Positions 20,601 through 29,254 of a DNA stretch of 56,169 nt are shown here, piece by piece. Both the position numbers and the translations under genes were made by a program. Below the pieces are notes generated by a model that saw only the letters and a list, made by a program, of their open reading frames with translations, was not told the origin of the DNA and made no database searches. The stretch is from Candidatus Aenigmatarchaeota archaeon (GTDB lineage Archaea > Aenigmatarchaeota > Aenigmatarchaeia > CG10238-14): assembly GCA_018920365.1 (NCBI GenBank), contig JAHLMM010000003.1, positions 1 through 56,169 of the forward strand. Reading direction: 5' to 3'. Positions within the stretch are counted from its first letter, which is position 1; each line of letters opens with the position of its first letter.

Positions 20601-21215
20601 TTGAAGCCTGATATAACTTCAAGCGAAAAAGAATTGATTAAGAAAGCTTTAGCAATAGCTTCAAAAAACTCATTTTCTGCTTTATCTCAAACATTATCTA
20701 AAAAGATAAAGGCATTGAAAACAGATGTTGACATTTTATCGATAAAAGATTTGATAGAAACATTTTATCCTTACACAGAAAAACCCATTGCAACATGGGT
20801 AAAAGTGGAAAATAAACTTCAAAATACAATATTTGTTCTTTCAAGAGAAAATGACATTCTAAGGCTTGCTGATGTAGCGTTGCACAAAGAGTATGGCTTC
20901 TACAAGTCTTTAAGCGATGAAAATGTATCAGTTATAAAACAAATATGCGATTTGATTATAGGATATTTTATAGATGCAGAAATAAAGTTGTTCGCGGACA
21001 ATTTTGAACAAAGTAAACCAGAATTATCCATAAATCCTGCCAGAGCTGTTGAATTTTTTGGATTTAAAGATGTATATAGTCAAAAATTCCTTGTATTAAG
21101 TACTGGCTTTTCTATAGAAAATAGTATAGAGTGTAAAATATTCTTGATTTTCAAAGCAAATGAAAAAAATGAAATAATCAAGCGCATAGAAGAAAATATT
21201 CATTTGATCAGCTGA
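20601..21215 (+). CDS. CheC-like protein (TTG start)
   Basis: Two CheC-like half-repeats (EKELIKKALAIASKNSFSALSQTLSKKI; VSVIKQICDLIIGYFIDAE), directly downstream of a CheY-like gene. Confidence 0.6.
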   Translation: MKPDITSSEKELIKKALAIASKNSFSALSQTLSKKIKALKTDVDILSIKDLIETFYPYTEKPIATWVKVENKLQNTIFVLSRENDILRLADVALHKEYGFYKSLSDENVSVIKQICDLIIGYFIDAEIKLFADNFEQSKPELSINPARAVEFFGFKDVYSQKFLVLSTGFSIENSIECKIFLIFKANEKNEIIKRIEENIHLIS

Positions 21216-21477
21216 AAAAGTATTTCATTATTCTATTTGCTATTTCTTTTGCCCTTTCTTCCTTTATGCCCCTTAAAATTATTTTGTTGTTTTTTGTGAC
21301 AGAAATCTTACCTTCATTTATATCTATAATTGTCAGAAACCCAGAATCTGTAACTATTTTACCATTGAACTCTTTTTGTATGGCCTTTATAAGTAGCTTC
21401 CTGCTTATCTCTTTTTGTGGTATTATCTCAAATACAGAATCAGTTTTGCATGGTTTGAACAAAAAATAAACCTTCAT
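21208..21477 (-). CDS. Hypothetical protein (89 aa)
   Basis: ORF convergent with the CheC-like gene; no recognised family. Confidence 0.5.
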   Translation of the reverse strand: MKVYFLFKPCKTDSVFEIIPQKEISRKLLIKAIQKEFNGKIVTDSGFLTIIDINEGKISVTKNNKIILRGIKEERAKEIANRIMKYFFS

Positions 21478-21521
21478 GTAAATAAATAAGCAGTTTAAAA
21501 TAATAATACATATAATTAATT

Positions 21522-21887
21522 GTGAGGAGAATAGCTTCTGATGATCAGATTAAAAATGCTTTAATGAAAAGCTTACAAAATTCTGTAAAAACTTTGAGCG
21601 AGCTTCACAGAATTGTTAGTAAAAGGCTATACCCTTATGCGGTTTCTTTAAAAAGATTAAAATTGGTAGCCTTGAAAACAAAAGAGATTGACATAAAAAT
21701 AAAGAAGAGAGTTTTGAAAAGTAGATATGTAAAAAACTGCCCTGTATGTGGGAGTGAATTTGAGAAGAAATATGGCATAGATGTTTTTGGTAAAAAGAAT
21801 CATGTTGGTTATGTTTGCAAAGAATGCAAATTTTCAATAGGATTAATGCTTGAAATTCCATATAGGTATATTTTTTCGAGAAAATAG
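21522..21887 (+). CDS. Small protein with a CxxC...CxxC putative zinc-binding module
   Basis: CPVCGSEF...CKECKF in a 121-aa ORF with GTG start. Confidence 0.6.
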   Translation: MRRIASDDQIKNALMKSLQNSVKTLSELHRIVSKRLYPYAVSLKRLKLVALKTKEIDIKIKKRVLKSRYVKNCPVCGSEFEKKYGIDVFGKKNHVGYVCKECKFSIGLMLEIPYRYIFSRK

Positions 21888-21906
21888 AGAAAGTTTTATA
21901 TACTTT
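21885..21906 (+). promoter_or_regulatory. Archaeal BRE/TATA-like promoter upstream of the 74-aa gene
   Basis: AGAGAAAGTTTTATATACTTTA. Confidence 0.5.
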
Positions 21907-21958
21907 ACATTCAAATTAATTGAATTGATTTTTATTGGTACCAATATAGGTGATCATT

Positions 21959-22174
21959 ATGACTGAATACCATGTTTCAAGAGGTAAACTGTACAACGGA
22001 AATCCAAATAAACCTTACACGTTTGGAGGAATTAAGGAAGTAAAAGCAATTATTGGCGATAATGCTGAAAAAATCAAAATTACATATTATCCAAATTCAA
22101 CAGGAATAGTATGTCGTATAGTCAATAATTCATGCTATGAAGCTTTAGAAGATGGTGTTAAGGTTACCTTTTAA
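21959..22174 (+). CDS. Hypothetical small protein
   Basis: ATG at 21959 preceded by an AGGTGAT ribosome-binding site; MTEYHVSRGKLYNGNPNKPYTFGG.... Confidence 0.6.
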   Translation: MTEYHVSRGKLYNGNPNKPYTFGGIKEVKAIIGDNAEKIKITYYPNSTGIVCRIVNNSCYEALEDGVKVTF

Positions 22175-22697
22175 TTAATTCAATTACTTTCTCAAAAACT
22201 TGTCTTTCATTCAAGTTTGTGTTATCTATAACTATATCAGCCATCTTTTTTTGAGTAGTATAATCAATACCATAATCCTTTTTCCATTCTTTTAGCTGCA
22301 GTTTTTCCCTTTGTTTCAAGGCTTTCAAAGCATCTTCAAATCTTATCCCATCCCTTTTTGCCGTTCTTCTTGCCCTTTCTTCTAAATCACATTCAATCCA
22401 AATCTTGTAATCAGCAATATCTTTAAGCATTAATATAGAAAGTTTGCCGCAAATTACAATATTACCTTTTTTTGCTAAATTAATCTGCATTTCATCTATT
22501 TTTTTATGAAAGTCTTTGTCAAGACCCTTTCCACTTTGAAAAACATCCATTACTCGCTCTGTTTCATTTCTCCCACTTGAATGACTTTTAAAATATTCGC
22601 CTGGAGAGAAATATTTCAACCCTAATTTTTCAGCAAGCATTTTAGCAAGAGTTGATGTGCCTGATCCAGCCAAACCTGAAATAGCAATAACAACCAT
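22164..22697 (-). CDS. cmk: Cytidylate kinase (archaeal type)
   Basis: MVVIAISGLAGSGTSTLAKMLAEKLGLKYFSPGEYFK...IWIECDLEERARRTAKRDG.... Confidence 0.85.
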   Translation of the reverse strand: MVVIAISGLAGSGTSTLAKMLAEKLGLKYFSPGEYFKSHSSGRNETERVMDVFQSGKGLDKDFHKKIDEMQINLAKKGNIVICGKLSILMLKDIADYKIWIECDLEERARRTAKRDGIRFEDALKALKQREKLQLKEWKKDYGIDYTTQKKMADIVIDNTNLNERQVFEKVIELIKR

Positions 22698-22895
22698 TCA
22701 ACCACCGCTTATTACTTTGAAAAGTTCAATAACATCCCCATCCTTCAATTTTTCATCTTCAGGAACTATTTTTCCATTAACTCTAACTATATAGTTTGAC
22801 AGCACAATATCATGAGATTTGGCAAGATCTATAATAGTAGATTTTTTTGTATCAATTTTTCTAGCTTTTCCATCAACAACAAGCTTAATTTTCAT
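22698..22895 (-). CDS. ThiS/MoaD/SAMP-like beta-grasp protein ending in GG
   Basis: 65 aa; IVRVNGKIVPEDEKLKDGDVIELFKVISGG; C-terminal Gly-Gly. Confidence 0.85.
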   Translation of the reverse strand: MKIKLVVDGKARKIDTKKSTIIDLAKSHDIVLSNYIVRVNGKIVPEDEKLKDGDVIELFKVISGG

Positions 22896-22923
22896 AAAAA
22901 GAAATTAGTATGAATAGATAAAA

Positions 22924-23301
22924 ATGTTCAAGTTCAGTTTGTTAAGGCAAATTTTTGGATTAATATTAATATTTGCGTCATGGATAGACCCTTTTCAACT
23001 AGGAGAAGAGTTTCAAATAGTTGCATTTATATTAGGGTTTGATATAATGACTATAATACCCAAAGTTATCATATTTGGTATAGATTATTTCTGGGATATA
23101 TCTGGTTACGGATTATTTTTGCTTTTGCAACTAGCAGAAGACCTTGTTTTTCACTTTTTTACCATAGGTAGAATAATAGAACTTGTAGCAAAACCTACAA
23201 TAGTTTTTCTAATAATTTTTGTAAACGGTTTTGGTTTTTGGCTCGCTTTGATAGTTGCACTTATAGATTTAATGCTCAATTTACAAAACAAGGCTATTTA
23301 A
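22924..23301 (+). CDS. Hypothetical membrane protein
   Basis: 125-aa hydrophobic ORF. Confidence 0.55.
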   Translation: MFKFSLLRQIFGLILIFASWIDPFQLGEEFQIVAFILGFDIMTIIPKVIIFGIDYFWDISGYGLFLLLQLAEDLVFHFFTIGRIIELVAKPTIVFLIIFVNGFGFWLALIVALIDLMLNLQNKAI

Positions 23302-23602
23302 TCAAACATAAAGCATTGTTTAATGCTGCTAGTGCTTCTATTAAACCAACAGAATATAAAAAAAGTCTATGTGAATATCTCTGCTTTTTCATATCATAAA
23401 ATAGCAAAGCAGCACCTATTGTTGCTGTTAAACATATGCCAAATATAGTTCTATAAAGAAGATAAGTATCACCATATAAATACAACCCAAGTTTTGTTAA
23501 CGGCCATGCTTCTTCCACTCCTTTATAAATACCAAAAAGTGTAGTCACTCCATCAGCTGCTATAGCTAGTGAGCTGTAAACAAAAGGTTTTAGTCTTTCC
23601 AT
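23294..23602 (-). CDS. Hypothetical membrane protein
   Basis: 102-aa hydrophobic ORF, convergent with the previous gene. Confidence 0.5.
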   Translation of the reverse strand: MERLKPFVYSSLAIAADGVTTLFGIYKGVEEAWPLTKLGLYLYGDTYLLYRTIFGICLTATIGAALLFYDMKKQRYSHRLFLYSVGLIEALAALNNALCLIK

Positions 23603-23647
23603 ATTTTTATAAAAATTAAATCAATTATTAAAGGATATATCATTTAA

Positions 23648-23731
23648 GCTGGAGTCGCCTAATCTGGTATGGCACAGGCCTGGAAAGCCTGCGGGCGCAA
23701 GCCCTTGCGTGTTCAAATCACGCCTCCAGCG
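23648..23731 (+). tRNA. tRNA-Ser(GGA)
   Basis: Acceptor GCTGGAG/CTCCAGC, long variable arm GCGGGCGCAAGCCCTTGC, T-loop GTTCAAATC, anticodon loop TGGAAA, discriminator G. Confidence 0.93.
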
Positions 23732-23744
23732 TTAGAGGGTTTTT

Positions 23745-23894
23745 ATGGTAAACGCTAATGAAGGCAAATTTAATCTTGCTGGTTTTATAATAGAAAATAA
23801 AACTATAGGAAGAATAATTTTAATAAAAAATTCTGGTGCTGACTTTGAAAAAACGCTAGATTTTGTTGAGCATAAAAACATAAAGATGATATGA
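23745..23894 (+). CDS. Possible 49-aa protein between two tRNAs
   Basis: Short ORF MVNANEGKFNLAGFIIENKTIGRIILIKNSGADFEKTLDFVEHKNIKMI preceded by GAGGGT. Confidence 0.35.
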   Translation: MVNANEGKFNLAGFIIENKTIGRIILIKNSGADFEKTLDFVEHKNIKMI

Positions 23895-23911
23895 AATGAT
23901 TTTTAACAAAA

Positions 23912-23986
23912 GGGGCAGTAGTATAGCTTGGTCTAGTATTCCAGCTTGGGGTGCTGGCGACCCGAGTTCAAATCTCGGCTGCCCCA
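23912..23986 (+). tRNA. tRNA-Pro(GGG)
   Basis: Acceptor GGGGCAG/CTGCCCC; anticodon arm CCAGC-TTGGGGT-GCTGG; T-arm CGAGTTCAAATCTCG. Confidence 0.93.
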
Positions 23987-23996
23987 TGGTGATGTC

Positions 23997-24449
23997 ATGT
24001 TAAAAGATTATTTAGAAAGAAATGGTATATGGCATAGATTTATAGAGAAGCCTTTTGAAACTGGTCATACGATAGAATCGGCTTTATCTGTAAACTTAGA
24101 TCCAGAAAGAGTCTCAAAATCTCTTGTTGTTCTTGATAGCAAAAACAATGCTTATGTTATTATAATTCCCGGCAATAAAAAACTGAATTTTACCAAAGTT
24201 AAAAAAACGTTTAACCTAAAAAAAGTTCATCTAGCCTTGCCAGAGAAAGCTAGAAACTATTCGGGTTATGATCCTGGAGAGACGCCGCCTCTAGCATATC
24301 TTAACATAAAATCAGTTGGCTTGGATAAAAACTTCTTAAAATATGATACAATATTTGGGGGAGGTGGCAATAGAAAACTTATAGTAGAATTGAAAGTTGA
24401 AGATGTGATAAGATTGAACAAAGCTATAGTAGACGATTTTTGTGATTAG
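23997..24449 (+). CDS. YbaK/ProX-family aminoacyl-tRNA (Cys-tRNA-Pro type) deacylase
   Basis: MLKDYLERNGIWHRFIEKPFETGHTIESA...KSLVVLDSKNNAYVIIIPGNKKLN...LALPEKARNYSGYDPGETPPLAY...FGGGGNRKLIVEL. Confidence 0.85.
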   Translation: MLKDYLERNGIWHRFIEKPFETGHTIESALSVNLDPERVSKSLVVLDSKNNAYVIIIPGNKKLNFTKVKKTFNLKKVHLALPEKARNYSGYDPGETPPLAYLNIKSVGLDKNFLKYDTIFGGGGNRKLIVELKVEDVIRLNKAIVDDFCD

Positions 24450-25051
24450 CTGTTTATAACATCTAGAATATCTTGAAACTTTATAACACCTTCTCTTATA
24501 AGCTTTGGTGGATATGACGAGACGTCAACAATAGTTGATGGCTTGCCGATTTCGCACGGCCCTTTATCTATAACTAAATCTACTTTGTCTTTGACTTCTT
24601 TGTCTATATCTTCAACTTTTGTGGGGGGATTTTCTCCTGATAAATTGGCAGAAGTCGAGGTTATAGGTCTGTTAAAGTTTGTTATTAGTTTTAGCACAAA
24701 TTCATTTTTAGGTATTCTTATACCAACTTTGATGCCGCCTTGATAGATATTTTCATCAATACTATCATCTTTTATGCTTAACACAAGCGACAGAGGACCA
24801 GGTAAGAATTTGCTAGCAAGCTTATCTGCATACTTGTTCCACCACACATACTTTTTTGCCATTTCTACACCAGAAAAAGCAATCAAAACAGGCTTGAATT
24901 TGTCTCTTCTTTTTATATCAAAAATCTTCTTTACAGCGTTTTTGTTTGTAGCATCTGCACCCAAACCATAAACTGTTTCTGTCGGATAAACTATTACACC
25001 GCCTGAATTAAGGATACGTATAGCTTTATTTATCAATATATCCTCGTTCAT
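24446..25051 (-). CDS. L-threonylcarbamoyladenylate synthase (Sua5/YciO/YrdC family)
   Basis: GGVIVYPTETVYGLGADATN...KRRDKFKPV...ITSTSANLSGENPPT...STIVDVSSYPPKLIREGVI. Confidence 0.93.
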   Translation of the reverse strand: MNEDILINKAIRILNSGGVIVYPTETVYGLGADATNKNAVKKIFDIKRRDKFKPVLIAFSGVEMAKKYVWWNKYADKLASKFLPGPLSLVLSIKDDSIDENIYQGGIKVGIRIPKNEFVLKLITNFNRPITSTSANLSGENPPTKVEDIDKEVKDKVDLVIDKGPCEIGKPSTIVDVSSYPPKLIREGVIKFQDILDVINS

Positions 25052-25063
25052 AATCCCTCAAAA

Positions 25064-25723
25064 TTATCTCTTTTTTTTAACCTTTTTTAACTTATGCTCT
25101 GCAGGTTTTACTTTGGCCATTTGATCAACTAGTTTTTCTGCAGGAGTATGCAATATCTCTTCTATTTTGGCAGGTGTGAATCCTGACTCTTTTATCAATT
25201 CTTCAATATCAATCATTTCCTTTCTTATTTTAGCCAAGCTTTTGCATGCCTTGAACTTGTAAAATGCTGCTGTTTCTTCATCAACACCCCATCCAATGCT
25301 GTCAAATCTGTCTATTTCTTGAGTAAATTCCTTTAGCTTTGTTTTTGCTTTTGAGTATAGATCAAGCAAATCAAATATCTCAGAGCTGCTCAAGCTTATC
25401 TTTGACACAATTGTCTTTATTTCCTTTATCCTTCTTTCAATATCTTCTGCTTCGAGATCTATTTTTATACATAAATTTTCTAGAGTCATGTTTTTACTTG
25501 GTTCTGCTTCTGATTTTGGCATTAATGTCTCTAATGATGCTAACTCGCTTTCAATGCTAGAAATATCTGGTTTTGAAACTTCAACTTTTTCTTCAGTTTT
25601 TGGAAACTCTTCATCTTTTGGAGATTCCTCAATTTGCGGTAGCTGCTCTTCAACTGGTTGATTTTCTACAGGAGGTAATGTATAATCTGAATCCTCCTTT
25701 TTCTTTTTAAATAAGCCAAACAT
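25064..25723 (-). CDS. Hypothetical helical protein
   Basis: 219 aa; acidic/Pro-rich N-terminus then helical region. Confidence 0.6.
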   Translation of the reverse strand: MFGLFKKKKEDSDYTLPPVENQPVEEQLPQIEESPKDEEFPKTEEKVEVSKPDISSIESELASLETLMPKSEAEPSKNMTLENLCIKIDLEAEDIERRIKEIKTIVSKISLSSSEIFDLLDLYSKAKTKLKEFTQEIDRFDSIGWGVDEETAAFYKFKACKSLAKIRKEMIDIEELIKESGFTPAKIEEILHTPAEKLVDQMAKVKPAEHKLKKVKKKR

Positions 25724-25770
25724 AATAATTTTATTCGTTTCCTACTTTAAATAAATTAGAGTTATTTTTG

Positions 25771-26823
25771 CTAGAATTCTTTAAACTCTGAATTGGTTAG
25801 AGCAATGGGTTTTTTTCCTATAAGAAAATCATTTTCTAGTCTGCAGCCACCTATACCAACTTCATAAACCCCAGGTTCCAATGTGACAATCATATTTTTT
25901 TTCAGTCTTTCATTTTTTGCTGATATAGACAAAGAAGGCGGATCGTGTACTTCTAAACCTATACCATGCCCTGCTGCATGCTTGAATTCAAATCCATGTT
26001 TATTTATTGTTTTTTCAGCAACTTTGAAAATCTCGTTGATTGACTGTCTATCTTTCATCATATCTTTACAATTACCATATGCATCTAAAACTGCTTCAAC
26101 TATTGCTTTCTGTTTTTTATTCAAACTATCAACAGAAAAGGGCAGAGTAACATCAGAGCAATATCCTTTATATTTGACGCCAAAATCAATCAACCCCAAA
26201 CCTTTTGATATTTTTTTGTTGCTAAAAGAAGGGTAAGGATGAATAAGAGCAGATCTATTTCCACTAACTATAATTGGATCAAATGAAAAACCATCGCCTT
26301 TTTTCTTTTCAATGACATCTTTTATTTCAAAAAATATTTCTTTTTCATTTCTAAATTTTGAGAATTGTGTTTCTATATGTTTTATGCATTTGTTTGCAAT
26401 TTCACATGCTCTTTTAATATAGCTTATTTCTTTCTTGCTCTTTATAGCTCTGATTGATTGAACTTGCTCTGATATGCTTACAAGTTTGTATCCACGCAAT
26501 GACTTTGCAATTGAATATGGCATTGATGAAAACAATATACCTATTTTCTTTGCTTTTGTTTTTTCTTTGATTATTTTTTTCAAATTATATTTATAATCCT
26601 TTAATTTGATGACGTCCAAACCACTTTCCTCTAACGCTCTTTCATAATCAATTGAGCTAGCTGCAATAAAACTTTTTTTACAAACAATCAAAAATGAAAA
26701 AGTAGGATTTTTAAAATCTGAAAAATAATCAAAATTTACATCTTTACTGTTTTCAGAGCTAAAAAATATGGCTGCATCTAACTTGCTTTGTTTCAATTTT
26801 TTATAAAGAATATCGATGTTCAT
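25771..26823 (-). CDS. M24-family Xaa-Pro aminopeptidase/dipeptidase
   Basis: IDFGVKYKGYCSDVTLPF...HAAGHGIGLEVHDPPS...TLEPGVYEVGIGGCRLEND. Confidence 0.92.
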   Translation of the reverse strand: MNIDILYKKLKQSKLDAAIFFSSENSKDVNFDYFSDFKNPTFSFLIVCKKSFIAASSIDYERALEESGLDVIKLKDYKYNLKKIIKEKTKAKKIGILFSSMPYSIAKSLRGYKLVSISEQVQSIRAIKSKKEISYIKRACEIANKCIKHIETQFSKFRNEKEIFFEIKDVIEKKKGDGFSFDPIIVSGNRSALIHPYPSFSNKKISKGLGLIDFGVKYKGYCSDVTLPFSVDSLNKKQKAIVEAVLDAYGNCKDMMKDRQSINEIFKVAEKTINKHGFEFKHAAGHGIGLEVHDPPSLSISAKNERLKKNMIVTLEPGVYEVGIGGCRLENDFLIGKKPIALTNSEFKEF

Positions 26824-28151
26824 TTCAAACCAACAGGCATTCCATTTTTCATTATCAATTTTCCATCAGCATAGACATTGCCTTGCCTGCCTTTCATTAT
26901 TTTTATCATATCCTGATGACATGATGCTTTGTTTTTTCCTCCAAACCCTGGGCCTCTGTTGTTTCCTATAGCCACATGAATTGTGCCAAAGATTTTTTCA
27001 TCAACTATTGTCTCACCTACAAATTGTGCTTTTGGGTTAGTGCCTATTGCAAACTCTGCTAGCCTATCCTTGTCGCCTGTATTGCTGTCCAAAAATTTCT
27101 GAAATATTTTTTTTCCATTTCCAGGAGCATTAAACCAAACTACTCTGCCTTTTTCAAACTTTAGCTCCAGATTTTTTATAAATCCATATCCGTGTATTGT
27201 CGTGTAATCAAATTTTATATATCCATTTCCTGATGTTTCAACAGGTGCATAATATACTTCACCGTCAGGTATATTCAACCCATTATCACCATTTCTTATA
27301 TCATCTTCAGACATTATTCCATCAGCTACTTTTATCTTCCTACCTTTAATGCTAAGTGAAAAATCAGTGCCATCTTTTGCTGTTACTCTTATATTTTCAA
27401 CACCTTCCAAAGCTTTTTTATAATAATCACATATTTTTTTCACTCTCGGTGTAAACGTTTCTTTTATTGAGTCAAAGAAAACTTTTTTGTATTTTTCAGG
27501 CGACACATAAAGCTGACTTTTCTTTCTCATGACAGGCCATCCAAACAAGCACCAGTTGACTTTGTTTTTATCTAGTATTTCCCTTATTTTCATTGTAGCT
27601 GGAGCACCTATTTTCAATTTATCTTCCAAACCAACAGTCCAATTTATATCCTCATCACCGCCTATGAAAATCCTAAAATCATATGCCTTTGCCATGGCTT
27701 TTGATGATTCAGGTAATTCTGCAGCCGTGTCAATCGGTATCATTTGTAGATGTTTTCTTGAATCAAATGTGTTTGTTGGTATATCAGCAACATGTGCACC
27801 TCTTTTCCAGCATTCTTCTTTCACATATTCAACAAATTTTATACATTCCTTATCGGTATTGGAATAGAGCAATCTAACTGTATGGCCAATTCTTTTTTTG
27901 ACAAAGTATTTTCCCTTCCATTCGACAATTAAAGGACCGAAATCAGGATCTTTCAACTTTTCGACAATTTTCTTCTCTTTTTCATTCAATTTTTTTGCAG
28001 AAAATGATTTTAACTTTATAATTTTCTTAACAAAACTTGGATATAATTTCATTGCTTTTTTTATTCCAGGATTTTCTTTTGTGCCTATGCCCATTGAATT
28101 TACTACAAAATGCTTTGCCATAAATTTCAAATCTTTATCTTTCATAGCCAT
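26820..28151 (-). CDS. M29-family aminopeptidase (start placed at the ATG at 28151; the ORF track extends antisense into a tRNA)
   Basis: NIPDGEVYYAPVETSGNGYIKFDYTTIHGYG...RLAEFAIGTNPKA...DEKIFGTIHVAIGNN...SCHQDMIKIM. Confidence 0.87.
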   Translation of the reverse strand: MAMKDKDLKFMAKHFVVNSMGIGTKENPGIKKAMKLYPSFVKKIIKLKSFSAKKLNEKEKKIVEKLKDPDFGPLIVEWKGKYFVKKRIGHTVRLLYSNTDKECIKFVEYVKEECWKRGAHVADIPTNTFDSRKHLQMIPIDTAAELPESSKAMAKAYDFRIFIGGDEDINWTVGLEDKLKIGAPATMKIREILDKNKVNWCLFGWPVMRKKSQLYVSPEKYKKVFFDSIKETFTPRVKKICDYYKKALEGVENIRVTAKDGTDFSLSIKGRKIKVADGIMSEDDIRNGDNGLNIPDGEVYYAPVETSGNGYIKFDYTTIHGYGFIKNLELKFEKGRVVWFNAPGNGKKIFQKFLDSNTGDKDRLAEFAIGTNPKAQFVGETIVDEKIFGTIHVAIGNNRGPGFGGKNKASCHQDMIKIMKGRQGNVYADGKLIMKNGMPVGLK

Positions 28152-28189
28152 AACTATTAATTTTATTTTTGCTCTTATAAAAGTATAGA

Positions 28190-28264
28190 GCTCCGATAGC
28201 TCAACTTGGATAGAGCAGTGCCCTCCTAAGGCAAAGATTCTGGGTTCAAATCCCAGTCGGAGCA
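28190..28264 (+). tRNA. tRNA-Arg(CCT)
   Basis: Acceptor GCTCCGA/TCGGAGC; anticodon arm TGCC-CTCCTAA-GGCA; T-arm CTGGGTTCAAATCCCAG. Confidence 0.93.
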
Positions 28265-28297
28265 TAAAATTTAGTATTTGCAGATACTACTATTTTT

Positions 28298-28741
28298 ATG
28301 CAATCAATTAGAATAAGCAAAGCAAAAATTTCAGATTCTCAGTTGATTAGAAAACTTGAAAGGAATGTCTGGTCAGAGGATGTCGTTAGTAAATGGGATG
28401 CTTCAGCGTTTGCTAGATTTGGATATGTTTATGTTGCTAAACACAGAGGAAAGATAATAGGCTCGATAGTTGCATTTAAAACAAAAGACGATGAAATATT
28501 TGTCAATGATTGGGTAGTCCATAAAAAGTACAGACGTAAAAAAGTTGGACAAAAACTTTATGAAAGATTGATAAAAGATGTTAAGCAACCGATAATAACT
28601 TTTTTGGATGAGAAAAACACTTTTTTGCTAAAAACACATTTGAAATTAGGGTTTAAATTTGTAAAAAGAATCAAAGGTCCATACAATGTAAACGAATCAT
28701 ATAGGATTTTTGTAAGAAGAAAACCGAAGAAACGCAGATGA
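28298..28741 (+). CDS. GNAT-family N-acetyltransferase
   Basis: FARFGYVYVAKHRGKIIGSIVAFK...VNDWVVHKKYRRKKVGQKLYERLI.... Confidence 0.85.
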   Translation: MQSIRISKAKISDSQLIRKLERNVWSEDVVSKWDASAFARFGYVYVAKHRGKIIGSIVAFKTKDDEIFVNDWVVHKKYRRKKVGQKLYERLIKDVKQPIITFLDEKNTFLLKTHLKLGFKFVKRIKGPYNVNESYRIFVRRKPKKRR

Positions 28742-28745
28742 TCAT

Positions 28746-29203
28746 TTAAGGCACATTATTTTTCTTTATTTTTTCTGTCAACTTTTTCAATTCTTTCATT
28801 TCAACTCTATTCCCTGTGTGTGTTGTTATATATCCAGGATATTTGTCAAACCATACTTTTTCTTTTGTCCATATTTCTGTGAATTTTTTCTTCAATCCAT
28901 GCAATGGATAAAGTTTTATATGCGCATGGTTTATCCCCATACCTTCAATGACGATTGCAACTCTTTTTACTTTCAATCCCTTTTCAAGAATTTTCACAAC
29001 TTTTTTGACAGCAACCATATATTTTTTGTAAAATTCATCATCCATATCAAAAACATAAGAATCATAATGTTTTTTTGTTATAAGCAAAGTCATGCCTTTT
29101 GTATTTGGCATAACATCAAAATTGCTAAAAAGTCATTATCTTCCCAAATTTTCGCACTATCTTCAGATCCATTCACAATTCTGCAAAATATGCATTCTTC
29201 CAT
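28746..29203 (-). pseudogene. HIT-family hydrolase with an apparent 1-nt frameshift
   Basis: Frame from 29203 reads MEECIFCRIVNGSEDSAKIWEDNDFLAI, then the main frame reads MPNTKGMTLLITKKHY...GINHAHIKLYPLHG. Confidence 0.85.
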
Positions 29204-29254
29204 TTTTATAAAATGAATTATTCAGTTTAAAAATTTAATTTACAATTTTGTTTT

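Noticed and set aside
28152-28265. N-terminal extension of the M29 peptidase ORF (MLRLGFEPRIFALGGHCSIQVELSELY...)
   Set aside because: It is the antisense translation of the tRNA-Arg(CCT) gene; the start is more likely at 28151 or 28145.
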